Shown here piece after piece: positions 36,948 to 44,600 of a DNA stretch of 64,000 nucleotides. Each line of letters starts with the position of its first letter. Positions within the stretch are counted from its first letter, which is position 1. This stretch comes from Geodermatophilus sp. DSM 45219 (GTDB taxonomy: Bacteria; Actinomycetota; Actinomycetes; Mycobacteriales; Geodermatophilaceae), in assembly GCF_900104025.1 (NCBI RefSeq), contig NZ_FNIQ01000003.1, forward strand, positions 372,001-436,000. The letters run 5' to 3'. Under the pieces are notes generated by a model. The model saw only the letters and a list, made by a program, of their open reading frames with translations. It was not told the DNA's origin and made no database searches. The translations under genes and the position numbers were made by a program.

Positions 36948-37427
36948 ATGAGCGCCGAGGACACCCGCAAGGTCGCCGAGCTGCTGAAGGGCGAGAGGTT
37001 CGGCTTCCTCACGACGACCACTCCCGAAGGCAAGCTGACCAGTCGCCCGATGACGCTGCAGGAGGTCGAGTTCGACGGCGACCTGTGGTTGTTCGCCGAG
37101 CGCAGCGCCCCCTGGCTGGCCCACATCGCCGCCTCGCCGCAGGTCAACGTCGGCGCGGGCTCCGGCGGCAACTGGATCTCCCTCACCGGTCACGCTGCGG
37201 TGGTCTCCGACGTGGCCAAGAAGAAGGAGCTGTGGAACAGCGGCGTCGAGGCCTGGCTGCCGCAGGGCCCGGAGGACCCGTCGGTCGTGCTGGTCAAGGT
37301 CGACGGCGACTCGGCGGAGTACTGGGACAGCCCCGGCAACCGGCTGGCCACCGCGTTCAGCTTCGTGAAGGCCAAGGCCACCGGCGACAAGCCCGACACC
37401 GGCGAGCACGCCAAGGTCGACCTCTGA
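36948..37427 (+). CDS. Pyridoxamine 5'-phosphate oxidase-like general stress protein
   Basis: The 159-residue split-barrel protein opens with KVAELLKGERFGFLTTTTPEGKLTSRPM and continues DLWLFAERSAPWLAHIAASPQVNV and WISLTGHAAVV. This matches the general-stress-protein-26-like PNPOx subfamily, which binds FMN or F420. The reaction is unknown. It lies inside the mft region on the opposite strand and ends convergently with OYE1, separated by a hairpin. Confidence 0.85.
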   Translation: MSAEDTRKVAELLKGERFGFLTTTTPEGKLTSRPMTLQEVEFDGDLWLFAERSAPWLAHIAASPQVNVGAGSGGNWISLTGHAAVVSDVAKKKELWNSGVEAWLPQGPEDPSVVLVKVDGDSAEYWDSPGNRLATAFSFVKAKATGDKPDTGEHAKVDL

Positions 37428-37434
37428 GCGACCG

Positions 37435-37466
37435 CGGGTGCGGCGGCCCGGCGGCCGCCGCACCCG
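37435..37466. terminator. Two-way hairpin between convergent genes
   Basis: A perfect 13-bp stem, cgggtgcggcggc (37435-37447) with its complement at 37454-37466 and a 6-nt loop, fills the gap between the stress-protein stop (37427) and the OYE1 stop (37471). Confidence 0.7.
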
Positions 37467-37470
37467 CCCG

Positions 37471-39291
37471 CTACGGGTCCGCCAGCAGCGTCTGAGCCGC
37501 GCGCCGGCCCTCCAGCACCGCCTCGAGCACGGTGCGCGGCGCGACGGCGTCCCCGGCCGCCAGCGCCCCGGCCGGGACGTCCCCGGGCAGCGGCGGGCCG
37601 GCGTCCACCAGAACGGCGCACGCCACGCGGCGCTCCGTACCGGTCCAGCGGTCGGCCAGCACCGCCACCCCGTCGGCCACCGCACGCAGCACCGACGACG
37701 TCTCCCGCCGCACCCCGGCCCGCGCCAGCCGCGCGTTGGCCGGGCCCAGGTCGCCGCCCAGCCGGACGCCGGCGACCTCGTCCGGCGTCACCAGCGCGAC
37801 CTCCCGGCCGGCCGCGGCGAGCAGCTCGGCCACCCCGACCCCGACCGGCCCCCCGACGGGGTCGTCCACGACGACCGGGCCGGGCGGCAGCGCCGCGCCC
37901 GCCAGCACGTCGGCGGCGGTCACCCCGTCGCGCGGCCGGGCGCCGGTCGCCACCACGTCACCGGACCGGGCTCCGGTCCCGAGCTCCACCCGCACCCCCG
38001 ACCGCACCACCTCCCCGGCCAGCCACACCGCGAGGTCGGCGAACCGCGCCCGCCCCGGCAGCGCCGCGACCGACCACAGCGCACCGCCGAGCCGGTCCGC
38101 ACGCTCCACCAGCCGGACGTCGGCGCCGGCGGCCGCCAGCACCCGCGCCGCCTCGAGCCCCGCCGGCCCGCCGCCGACGACGGTCACCCGCCGCCCCGCA
38201 CCGTCCGGCAGGGCCTCTCCCCCGGACGGGTCGGCGACGCAGCTGACCAGCGGGTTGCGGACGTCGCGCACCTGGCAGGCCTGGTTGCACAGCGTGCACG
38301 GCCGCACCGGGACGCCGGCCCGCGCCCTGGCCACCAGGTCGGCGTCGGCGATCTGCGCGCGGGTCATCTCCACCGCGTCGGCCGCCCCGTCGTCCAGCGC
38401 CCGCTGCGCGGCACCGACGTCGACCACCGAGCCCTGCAGCACGACCGGCGTCCCGCCCGCGGCCGCCCGCACCGCGCGGGTCAGGTCGGCGTTGAAGCCG
38501 GGCGGCGTGTGGCCGTCGGGCCGGTACGACGACGCGGCCAGGCCACTCCCCCGGACGACGACCAGCAGGTCGGCCAGCGGAGCCAGCCCACGGACGTGCT
38601 GCACGGCGAGGGACGGCGTGATCCCCGCCCACGGCGCCTCCTCGTCGCAGGACAGCCGCAGGGCGAGCACCCGGCCGGGCCCGAGCTCGGTGCGGACCGC
38701 GGCCAGCACCTCGCGCAGCAGCCGCGTCCGGTCGACGCCGTACGCGTCGGTGCGCAGGTTGGTCAGGCCGGAGAGGAACTGGCGCAGCAGCGAGCGGGCG
38801 CCCGCGTCGACCTCCACCCCGTCGACGCCCGCGTCCACCGCGACCCGGGCGGACGCCGCGAAGCCGGTGACCAGCGCGTCGACGTCCGCCTGCTCCATCT
38901 GAACCGGCACCTCGCGGGTGACGACGTCGGGCACGGCGGACGGCGCCCACAGCGCGGTCTGCGCGTAACCGGAGCTGCCCTGCGCGCCGGTGTGCCCGAG
39001 CGAGGCCAGCACCAGCGCGCCGTGCGGGCGGCAGGCGGCGACGACGTCCGCCCAGCCCGGACCGCACTCTGCGGCGAGCGGCGCCCGCTCGTAGGGGTGG
39101 TCGGAAGGGTGCACCGACGCGGTCTCGGGGACGACGATCCCGCAGCCGCCCGCGGCCCGGCGCGCGTAGTACGCGACGTGCCGCTCCGAGAGCGCCCGAC
39201 CGCGGCCCAGGTTGGTCTCGTGCGGGCCGAACAGCACCCGGGAGGGCGCCGTCCGGCCCGCCAGGACCAGCGGGCCGAGCAGCGAGTTCAG
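37471..39291 (-). CDS. Mycofactocin-system FadH/OYE-family oxidoreductase 1, probable CTG start
   Basis: About 606 residues: an OYE barrel with RVLFGPHETNLGRG, an iron-sulfur Cys cluster (CTLCNQACQVRDVRNPLVSC) and a C-terminal FAD/NAD(P) module (VTVVGGGPAGLEAARVLAAAG). The first beta strand of the barrel (LLGPLVLAGRTAPSR) is only encoded if translation begins at CTG 39291, which overlaps the mftC stop as CTGA. The first GTG, at 39237, would lose it. It is translationally coupled to mftC. The role in the mycofactocin pathway is inferred from context. Confidence 0.88.
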   Translation of the reverse strand: MNSLLGPLVLAGRTAPSRVLFGPHETNLGRGRALSERHVAYYARRAAGGCGIVVPETASVHPSDHPYERAPLAAECGPGWADVVAACRPHGALVLASLGHTGAQGSSGYAQTALWAPSAVPDVVTREVPVQMEQADVDALVTGFAASARVAVDAGVDGVEVDAGARSLLRQFLSGLTNLRTDAYGVDRTRLLREVLAAVRTELGPGRVLALRLSCDEEAPWAGITPSLAVQHVRGLAPLADLLVVVRGSGLAASSYRPDGHTPPGFNADLTRAVRAAAGGTPVVLQGSVVDVGAAQRALDDGAADAVEMTRAQIADADLVARARAGVPVRPCTLCNQACQVRDVRNPLVSCVADPSGGEALPDGAGRRVTVVGGGPAGLEAARVLAAAGADVRLVERADRLGGALWSVAALPGRARFADLAVWLAGEVVRSGVRVELGTGARSGDVVATGARPRDGVTAADVLAGAALPPGPVVVDDPVGGPVGVGVAELLAAAGREVALVTPDEVAGVRLGGDLGPANARLARAGVRRETSSVLRAVADGVAVLADRWTGTERRVACAVLVDAGPPLPGDVPAGALAAGDAVAPRTVLEAVLEGRRAAQTLLADP

Positions 39292-40529
39292 CGCAGGTCG
39301 AGCCCGGCCAGCGGCGACTCGTCGCAGAGCTTCGCCGGGGCCTTCGGGATCGACGGCATGCCGAGCAGCGTCGGCTGGCCGCGCACCGGCCCGGTGTGCG
39401 AGTGGTCCACGGAACTGCGCGGGGTGAGCAGCTCCAGGTCACGGGCGGCCAGCGCGCTCTCGCCGTAGCCCTGCACGCACTCGGGGTCGGGCCCGTCGAG
39501 CGGCAGGCCGGTGAAGAACTTCGCCGCCATGCAGCCGCCCCGGCAGGCGTCGAAGTGCGCGCACTTGGTGCACGCGCCGCCGGTCTGCGGGCTGCGCAGG
39601 TCGGCGAAGAGCTCCGACTGCTGCCACACCCGCTGGAAGCCGCCCTCGTCCCGGACGTTGCCCGCGAGGAAGTCCTCGTGGATGGCGAACGGGCAGGCGT
39701 AGACGTCGCCCACCGGGTCGATGAGGCACACCACCCGGCCGGCGCCGCAGAGGTTGAGCCCGGGCAGGGCCTCGCCGAACGCCGACAGGTGGAAGAACGA
39801 GTCGCCGGTCAGCACCTTCTCACCGTTGGCGAGCAGCCACGAGTACAGCTCGCGCTGCTGGGCCTGGGTCGGGTGCAGCTGGTCCCACACGTCGGCGCCG
39901 CGGCCGGACGGGCGCAGCCGGGTGATCCGCAGCTGGGCGCCGTAGCGGTCGGTGAGCTCCCTGAACTCGTCGAGCTGACCGGCGTTCTCCCGGGTGACGA
40001 CGACGGAGACCTTGAAGTCGCGCATCCCGGCCTCGGCCAGGTTCTCCAGCGCCCGGATCGCGGTGGCGTACGAGCCGGTGCCGCGGACCCGGTCGTTGAC
40101 CTCCGCGGTCGCGCCGTCGAGGGAGATCTGCACGTCGACGTAGTCGGTGCGGGCGAGCTGCTCGGCGCGCGCCCGGTCCAGCTTGACGCCGTTGGTGGAG
40201 AACTTGACACCCACGTCGTGGCCGATGGCGTAGTCGAGCAGGTGCCAGAAGTCCGGGCGGACGGTGGGCTCGCCGCCGCCGACGTTGACGTAGAAGACCT
40301 GCATCCGCTGCAGCTCGTCGATGACCGCCTCGGCCTCGGCGGTGGACAGCTCGCGCGGGTCCCGCCGTCCCGAGCTGGACAGGCAGTGCGCGCACGCCAG
40401 GTTGCAGGCGTAGGTGAGCTCCCAGGTGAGGCAGATCGGCGCGTCCAGCCCGTACTCGAACTGGTCGATCAGCCGCCCCCCGGTGGGGCGGGGAGGGGCG
40501 GCGGGTCGGGACGGCAGGACGGCGGTCAT
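39288..40529 (-). CDS. mftC: Mycofactocin radical SAM maturase MftC
   Basis: The 413-residue radical SAM/SPASM enzyme has CNLACAHC (CxxxCxxC, about residue 42), GGGEPTVRPDF, and a SPASM region with Cys in LCGAGRVVCLIDPVGDVYACPF and CTKCAHFDACRGGCMAA. MftC oxidatively decarboxylates the C-terminal Tyr of MftA and then forms a C-C bond with the preceding Val. ATG 40529 overlaps the mftB stop (ATGA). The window's precursor with C-terminal Val-Tyr fits this chemistry. Confidence 0.95.
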   Translation of the reverse strand: MTAVLPSRPAAPPRPTGGRLIDQFEYGLDAPICLTWELTYACNLACAHCLSSSGRRDPRELSTAEAEAVIDELQRMQVFYVNVGGGEPTVRPDFWHLLDYAIGHDVGVKFSTNGVKLDRARAEQLARTDYVDVQISLDGATAEVNDRVRGTGSYATAIRALENLAEAGMRDFKVSVVVTRENAGQLDEFRELTDRYGAQLRITRLRPSGRGADVWDQLHPTQAQQRELYSWLLANGEKVLTGDSFFHLSAFGEALPGLNLCGAGRVVCLIDPVGDVYACPFAIHEDFLAGNVRDEGGFQRVWQQSELFADLRSPQTGGACTKCAHFDACRGGCMAAKFFTGLPLDGPDPECVQGYGESALAARDLELLTPRSSVDHSHTGPVRGQPTLLGMPSIPKAPAKLCDESPLAGLDLR

Positions 40530-40912
40530 GCGGGCGGCTCCCGGAGCTCGATCATCTGGGAACGGGCGAGGTCGGCCAGCGCCCTGCGGTAGGCGGGGTG
40601 CTGGGCGGCGGGGACCCCGCACGCGACGAGGGTGGCGTCGGCGCTGGGGTGCTCGCCCAGCGACTCGACGACGGCGACCAGCGGCTTGGACTTCAGGAAG
40701 GACAGCTTCCGGTTGCCGAAGTGGTAGACCAGCGCGCCGAAGGGCTCCGGGCGCAGCGCCACGGAACGGGCCCGCCGCCAGGGCAGCGACGGGTCGAAGT
40801 CAGCGGTCGGGGCGGGCGCGGGCGCGCCGGAGCCCGGCAGTGGTGCGGCGCCGGCTCCGCTGGAGAGCTCGGCCGGCGCCGCGGCGGGGGCGTCGATCAG
40901 TACACCCCGCAC
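40526..40912 (-). CDS. mftB: Mycofactocin peptide chaperone MftB
   Basis: About 128 residues, with a Pro/Ala-rich N-terminus of 45 residues. The RRE-like MftB core follows (VALRPEPFGALVYHFGNRKLSFLKSKPLVAVVESL). MftB binds MftA and presents it to MftC. GTG 40912 lies inside the end of mftA, overlapping its last codons by 16 bases; no other start gives the full domain. It is coupled downstream to mftC. Confidence 0.88.
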   Translation of the reverse strand: MRGVLIDAPAAAPAELSSGAGAAPLPGSGAPAPAPTADFDPSLPWRRARSVALRPEPFGALVYHFGNRKLSFLKSKPLVAVVESLGEHPSADATLVACGVPAAQHPAYRRALADLARSQMIELREPPA

Positions 40913-41010
40913 ATGCCGTCGATGGAGACCTCCTCGACGAGGGACTCCTCGACCAGGGTCTCCTCGACCGCGGGGGTCTCTCCGGCCTGGGTGTCGTCGC
41001 TCTCGGGCAT
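40897..41010 (-). CDS. mftA: Mycofactocin precursor peptide MftA
   Basis: A 37-residue peptide ending in IDGMCGVY, the hallmark of MftA; the terminal Val-Tyr becomes the cofactor. The leader is acidic and carries three spaced copies of LVEE/AVEE-like units (AVEETLVEESLVEEVS). It starts at ATG 41010 with a strong aggagg site 4 bases away. It is transcribed from the mftA-mftR divergent region and is too short for most gene finders. Confidence 0.96.
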   Translation of the reverse strand: MPESDDTQAGETPAVEETLVEESLVEEVSIDGMCGVY

Positions 41011-41046
41011 GGCGCCTCCTGTGATCTGGGTTACGCGGTGCGGGGG

Positions 41047-41076
41047 AGGTTAGTGACACCCAGTGCCACCGGGCAA
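41047..41076 (-). promoter_or_regulatory. mftA promoter with embedded palindromic operator (probable MftR site)
   Basis: On the minus strand ttgccc (41071-41076) and taacct (41047-41052) are 18 bases apart and fit -35/-10 boxes. The spacer holds gtgacacccagtgccac (41053-41069), a GTGRCAC-N3-GTGYCAC palindrome with one mismatch. Such a spacer site would suit repression by the TetR protein encoded divergently. Confidence 0.6.
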
Positions 41077-41134
41077 CAGCGTCCCTGCGCCGCAGCGCGC
41101 CGTCCCCCGGTCGCCCGTGGCGCAAGATGGGGCG

Positions 41135-41734
41135 GTGACCGAGGCGCCCGTGGACGTGCGTGCGGACACCCGCGCCCGCCTCCAGCAGGCGGCCCTGGAG
41201 CTGTTCACGCGCACCGGCTTCGAGCAGGTCACGGCCGACGAGATCGCCGACGCCGCGGGCACCAGCCGGCGCACCTTCTTCCGCTGCTTCGCGACCAAGG
41301 CCGACGCGGTGTGGGGCGAGTTCGGCGCGCACGTCGCCCGGCTCGAGCGGCTGCTGGCGGCCACGCGGGAGGACCAGCCGGTGCTGGCCTCGATCTGCGC
41401 GGCCTACGTCGAGGTCAACGACTACGCCGACGGCGACCTGCCGATCCTGCGGCAGCGGATGGCGCTGATCCTGGGCGAGCCGGCGTTGCAGGCGCACGCG
41501 CAGGTGCGCTACGCCGACGTCGACCGGGTGGTCGCCGAGCACGTCGCCCGCCGCCTCGGCCAGACGCCGGACGCCCTGCTCCCCCGGCTGGTCGCGACGA
41601 GCACCCGGGCGGCGGCGACCACTGCCTTCGAGGTCTGGCTGGCCGACGGGACGACGACGCTCGCCGCGGCCCTGCACGCGGCCTTCGACCAGCTCGCGCT
41701 CGGCTTCCCCGACCTCCGCCCGCCGTCCGCGTAG
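41135..41734 (+). CDS. mftR: Mycofactocin-system TetR-family regulator MftR
   Basis: The 199-residue regulator has an N-terminal TetR helix-turn-helix (RLQQAALELFTRTGFEQVTADEIADAAGTSRRTFFRCFATKADAV) and a C-terminal ligand domain in the MftR/TetR_C class (AVWLADG-like FEVWLADGTTTLAAAL). In mycobacteria MftR represses the mft operon and responds to long-chain acyl-CoA. GTG 41135 places the HTH at the usual distance. It is divergent from mftA with 124 bases between. Confidence 0.9.
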   Translation: MTEAPVDVRADTRARLQQAALELFTRTGFEQVTADEIADAAGTSRRTFFRCFATKADAVWGEFGAHVARLERLLAATREDQPVLASICAAYVEVNDYADGDLPILRQRMALILGEPALQAHAQVRYADVDRVVAEHVARRLGQTPDALLPRLVATSTRAAATTAFEVWLADGTTTLAAALHAAFDQLALGFPDLRPPSA

Positions 41735-41740
41735 CGCCGT

Positions 41741-41805
41741 CCCGGTGATCAGGTGAGCTGATCACCGGGGCTCCTGGCTCACCACCGGTCGTGCGCCAGG
41801 AGCCC
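41741..41805 (+). terminator. Two successive hairpins after mftR
   Basis: First hairpin: cccggtgatc (41741-41750) with its complement at 41760-41769. Second: gggctcctggc (41768-41778) with its complement at 41795-41805. Both stems are perfect and they share two bases, so they could be alternative structures. They follow the mftR stop by 7 bases. Confidence 0.65.
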
Positions 41806-42001
41806 GGACGGTGAGCCCGGATGCGTCGGGACCAAGGCGACGCAGCACCCTCTCCGGTCGGGCAGGAGCACCTCCCCGGGCGGGCCGACCTGCTCTTCCG
41901 GACGGCCGGTTCCTCCCCGCCACCCCTGCCGTGACGTGTGACCCCGCTCATACCGTCCGCGCCGACGACTCCCCCGCCGGCAGCAGGAAGGACCCCCCGC
42001 C

Positions 42002-43294
42002 ATGAAGGTCGAAGAACTCCTCAAGCCCTTCCCCATCAAGGAGTTCCACCCGTTCCCCCGGGCCCTGATGGGCCCCGGCGCGCACGAGATCATCGGCCCC
42101 GAGGCGCTCAAGCTGGGCTTCAAGCGCACGCTGATCATGACGTCGGGCCTGCGCGGCACCGACATCGTGGACAAGATCGCCGAGTCCATGCGCTACCACG
42201 GCCTCGAGGTCGTCGTGTACGACAAGGTCGAGTCGAACCCCAAGGACTACAACGTCATGGACGCCGTGGCGATGTACCAGGAGAACGAGTGCGACAGCTT
42301 CGTCTCGATCGGCGGCGGGTCCAGCCACGACGCCTGCAAGGGCGCGCGCATCTCGGTGGCCCACGACGGCCGCAGCGTCAACGAGTTCGAGGGCTTCAAC
42401 CAGAGCGAGAACCCGAAGAACCCGCCGCACATCGCCGTCTCCACCACGGCCGGCACCGGCTCGGAGACCAGCTGGGCCTACGTCATCACCGACACCACGA
42501 CCGACCCGGACAACCCGCACAAGTACGTCGCGTTCGACGACACCTCGGTGACGACGCTGGCGATCGACGACCCGGTCCTCTACTACGACTGCCCGGTCGA
42601 CTACACCGCCCAGTGCGGCTTCGACGTCCTCGCCCACGCCAGCGAGCCCTACGTGTCGCGGCTGAACTTCGCACCCTCGCTGGGCAACGCGCTGTACGCC
42701 ATCAAGCTGACCTCCCAGCACCTGCGCCAGGCGGTGTGGAACGGCCAGGACCTCGGCGGCCGCGAGGGGATGATGTACGCCCAGTACATCGCCGCCCAGG
42801 CGTTCAACTCCGGGGGCCTCGGCATCATCCACTCGATCAGCCACGCGGTGAGCGCCTTCTACGACACCCACCACGGGCTGAACAACGCCGTCGCGCTGCC
42901 CCGCGTGTGGGCGTTCAACATGCCGACGCAGTACCAGCGGTTCGCCGACATCGCCGAGGCCATGGGCGTCGACACGCACGGCATGACCGCCCCCCAGGCC
43001 GCCGACGCCGCACTCGCCGCAGCCATCCGGCTGCTGCGCGACGTCGGCATCCCGGAGAAGTTCACCGACGTCACCCAGGACAGCTACTCGAAGAACCGGC
43101 TGGGCCAGGGCCCGACCAGGTTCTACGAGAACGCCCCGGTCATCGCCGGCGACGACAAGGACGTCGACCGGATCACCAACCACGTCCTCGGCGACGCCTG
43201 CACCCCGGGCAACGCCAAGGAGTGCACGTTCGAGACCGTCCGCCCGGTGGTCGAGCACTGCATGACCGGCGACCTGGACGACCTCCTCAGCTGA
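42002..43294 (+). CDS. mdo: NDMA-dependent methanol dehydrogenase-type nicotinoprotein (iron-type ADH superfamily)
   Basis: The 430-residue protein (MKVEELLKPFPIKEFHPFPRALMGPGAHEIIG) is the Mno/Mdo-type methanol:NDMA oxidoreductase. It has the nucleotide motif FVSIGGGSSHDACKGA, the TAGTGSETS stretch and metal ligands in GIIHSISHAVSAFYDTHHGL. The enzyme oxidises methanol and other primary alcohols to aldehydes with a non-exchangeable NAD(P) and needs a separate electron acceptor, for which mycofactocin is the known candidate. It starts at an ATG after aggaaggac, 267 bases from mftR. A terminator hairpin follows. Confidence 0.93.
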   Translation: MKVEELLKPFPIKEFHPFPRALMGPGAHEIIGPEALKLGFKRTLIMTSGLRGTDIVDKIAESMRYHGLEVVVYDKVESNPKDYNVMDAVAMYQENECDSFVSIGGGSSHDACKGARISVAHDGRSVNEFEGFNQSENPKNPPHIAVSTTAGTGSETSWAYVITDTTTDPDNPHKYVAFDDTSVTTLAIDDPVLYYDCPVDYTAQCGFDVLAHASEPYVSRLNFAPSLGNALYAIKLTSQHLRQAVWNGQDLGGREGMMYAQYIAAQAFNSGGLGIIHSISHAVSAFYDTHHGLNNAVALPRVWAFNMPTQYQRFADIAEAMGVDTHGMTAPQAADAALAAAIRLLRDVGIPEKFTDVTQDSYSKNRLGQGPTRFYENAPVIAGDDKDVDRITNHVLGDACTPGNAKECTFETVRPVVEHCMTGDLDDLLS

Positions 43295-43308
43295 GCCGTC
43301 ACCGACCC

Positions 43309-43342
43309 AGGGGCGGGGCGGTCCCCCTGCCGCCCCGCCCCT
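43309..43342 (+). terminator. Hairpin after the methanol dehydrogenase gene
   Basis: aggggcggggcgg (43309-43321) pairs perfectly with 43330-43342 around an 8-nt loop, 14 bases past the stop. It would attenuate, not necessarily abolish, read-through into the MoxR and VWA genes and could set their lower dosage. Confidence 0.7.
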
Positions 43343-43366
43343 GTCCTCTACGCCCAGGAGTCCTGC

Positions 43367-44599
43367 GTGACCGTCCAGCCCGTGCCCTCCGCCGCCGCCC
43401 CCTCCCCCGACTTCGAGTCCCCCGACGACGTCGCCCGCGCCTTCGCCGAGCACGGCTACATCGCCGACCGCCGGCTGGCGACGACGACCTTCGTGATGTC
43501 CCGCCTGGCCAAGCCGCTGCTGCTCGAGGGGCCGGCCGGCGTCGGCAAGACCGAGCTGGCCAAGACGCTGGCCGCGGCCACGGGGCGCCGGCTGCTGCGC
43601 CTGCAGTGCTACGAGGGCCAGGACGAGACCAAGGCCCTCTACGAGTGGGACTACGGCAAGCAGCTGCTCTACACCCAGATCCTGCGGGACAAGGCCGCCG
43701 AGCTGCTGCAGGACACCGACTCGCTGGCCGACGCCGTCGACAAGATAGCCGGCGCCGACAGCGCGTTCTTCAACGAGCGCTTCCTCGCCCCCCGGCCCCT
43801 GCTGGAGGCGGTGCGCTCCGAGGAGCCGGTCGTGCTGCTGGTCGACGAGGTCGACCGTGCGGACGAGGCCCTGGAGGCGGTGCTGCTGGAGATGCTCGCC
43901 GAGTACCAGGTGTCGGTGCCCGAGATCGGCACGTTCGTCGCGAAGTACGCGCCCTACGTCGTCCTGACCTCGAACAACACCCGCGACCTGTCCGCGGCGC
44001 TCAAGCGGCGCTGCCTGCACCTGTTCCTCGAGTACCCCGACGCCGACCGTGAACTGGAGATCCTGCGGTCCAAGGACACCGGCCTGGACGACGCCGCGGC
44101 CCAGCGGCTGGTGCAGATCGTGCGCGGGCTGCGCGGCCTGGACCTGCGCAAGGCCCCCAGCATCTCCGAGACCATCGACTGGGCGCGCACCCTGGCCGTC
44201 CTGGGCGTGAGCGAGCTGGACGCCCAGGTGCTCGGGGACACCGTCTCCGTCGTCGCCAAGTACGAGCGCGACGTGCAGCGCTCACGCGAGGCGCTGCCCC
44301 GGCTGGTCGACCCGAACGCGACGGTGCCGGCGTCCCTGGACCACGGCCACCCGCACGGGCCCGGCCACACTCACGCGCACGGGTCGCACACCCACGGCGG
44401 GCACACCCACGACCACGACCACGAGGACGACGGCCCCCGGGTGCGGGCGGCGAAGGACACCCCCGGCCGGCACGACGACTCCTTCGGCGCCCGCGGCGGC
44501 CCCGCGGACGCGCCGGCCGCTCCGCGGGAGGTCCGCAGCGGGCAGGGCGCCCGGTCCTTCGCCGCCAACCGCGGCGGCGCGCGGCGGCGGCCGGTCTGA
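43367..44599 (+). CDS. MoxR-type AAA+ ATPase with His-rich C-terminal tail
   Basis: The 410-residue ATPase has Walker A EGPAGVGKTELAK (about residue 50), Walker B VVLLVDEVDRADEALEAVLLEML and sensor 1 VVLTSNNTRDLSAALKRRC, as in MoxR/NorQ/CbbQ-like proteins that act on metalloenzymes with a VWA partner. Residues about 325-352 hold around 13 His alternating with Gly/Thr/Asp (GHTHAHGSHTHGGHTHDHDH), a likely metal-binding tail like those of HypB or zinc chaperones. A basic, disordered end follows. It is one base away from the VWA gene and directly downstream of mdo, suggesting a role in metal loading or activation of the dehydrogenase. Confidence 0.9.
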   Translation: MTVQPVPSAAAPSPDFESPDDVARAFAEHGYIADRRLATTTFVMSRLAKPLLLEGPAGVGKTELAKTLAAATGRRLLRLQCYEGQDETKALYEWDYGKQLLYTQILRDKAAELLQDTDSLADAVDKIAGADSAFFNERFLAPRPLLEAVRSEEPVVLLVDEVDRADEALEAVLLEMLAEYQVSVPEIGTFVAKYAPYVVLTSNNTRDLSAALKRRCLHLFLEYPDADRELEILRSKDTGLDDAAAQRLVQIVRGLRGLDLRKAPSISETIDWARTLAVLGVSELDAQVLGDTVSVVAKYERDVQRSREALPRLVDPNATVPASLDHGHPHGPGHTHAHGSHTHGGHTHDHDHEDDGPRVRAAKDTPGRHDDSFGARGGPADAPAAPREVRSGQGARSFAANRGGARRRPV

Positions 44600-44600
44600 C

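Noticed and set aside
29682..41734. One of the OYE-type reductases or the PNPOx-like protein as mftD
   Set aside because: MftD is an FMN alpha-hydroxy-acid-dehydrogenase-type protein of about 390 residues; none of these has its motifs.
41980..42001. aaggaccccccgcc before mdo as a repeat fragment
   Set aside because: It resembles the first bases of the element but lacks core and second arm; it serves as the ribosome-binding region.
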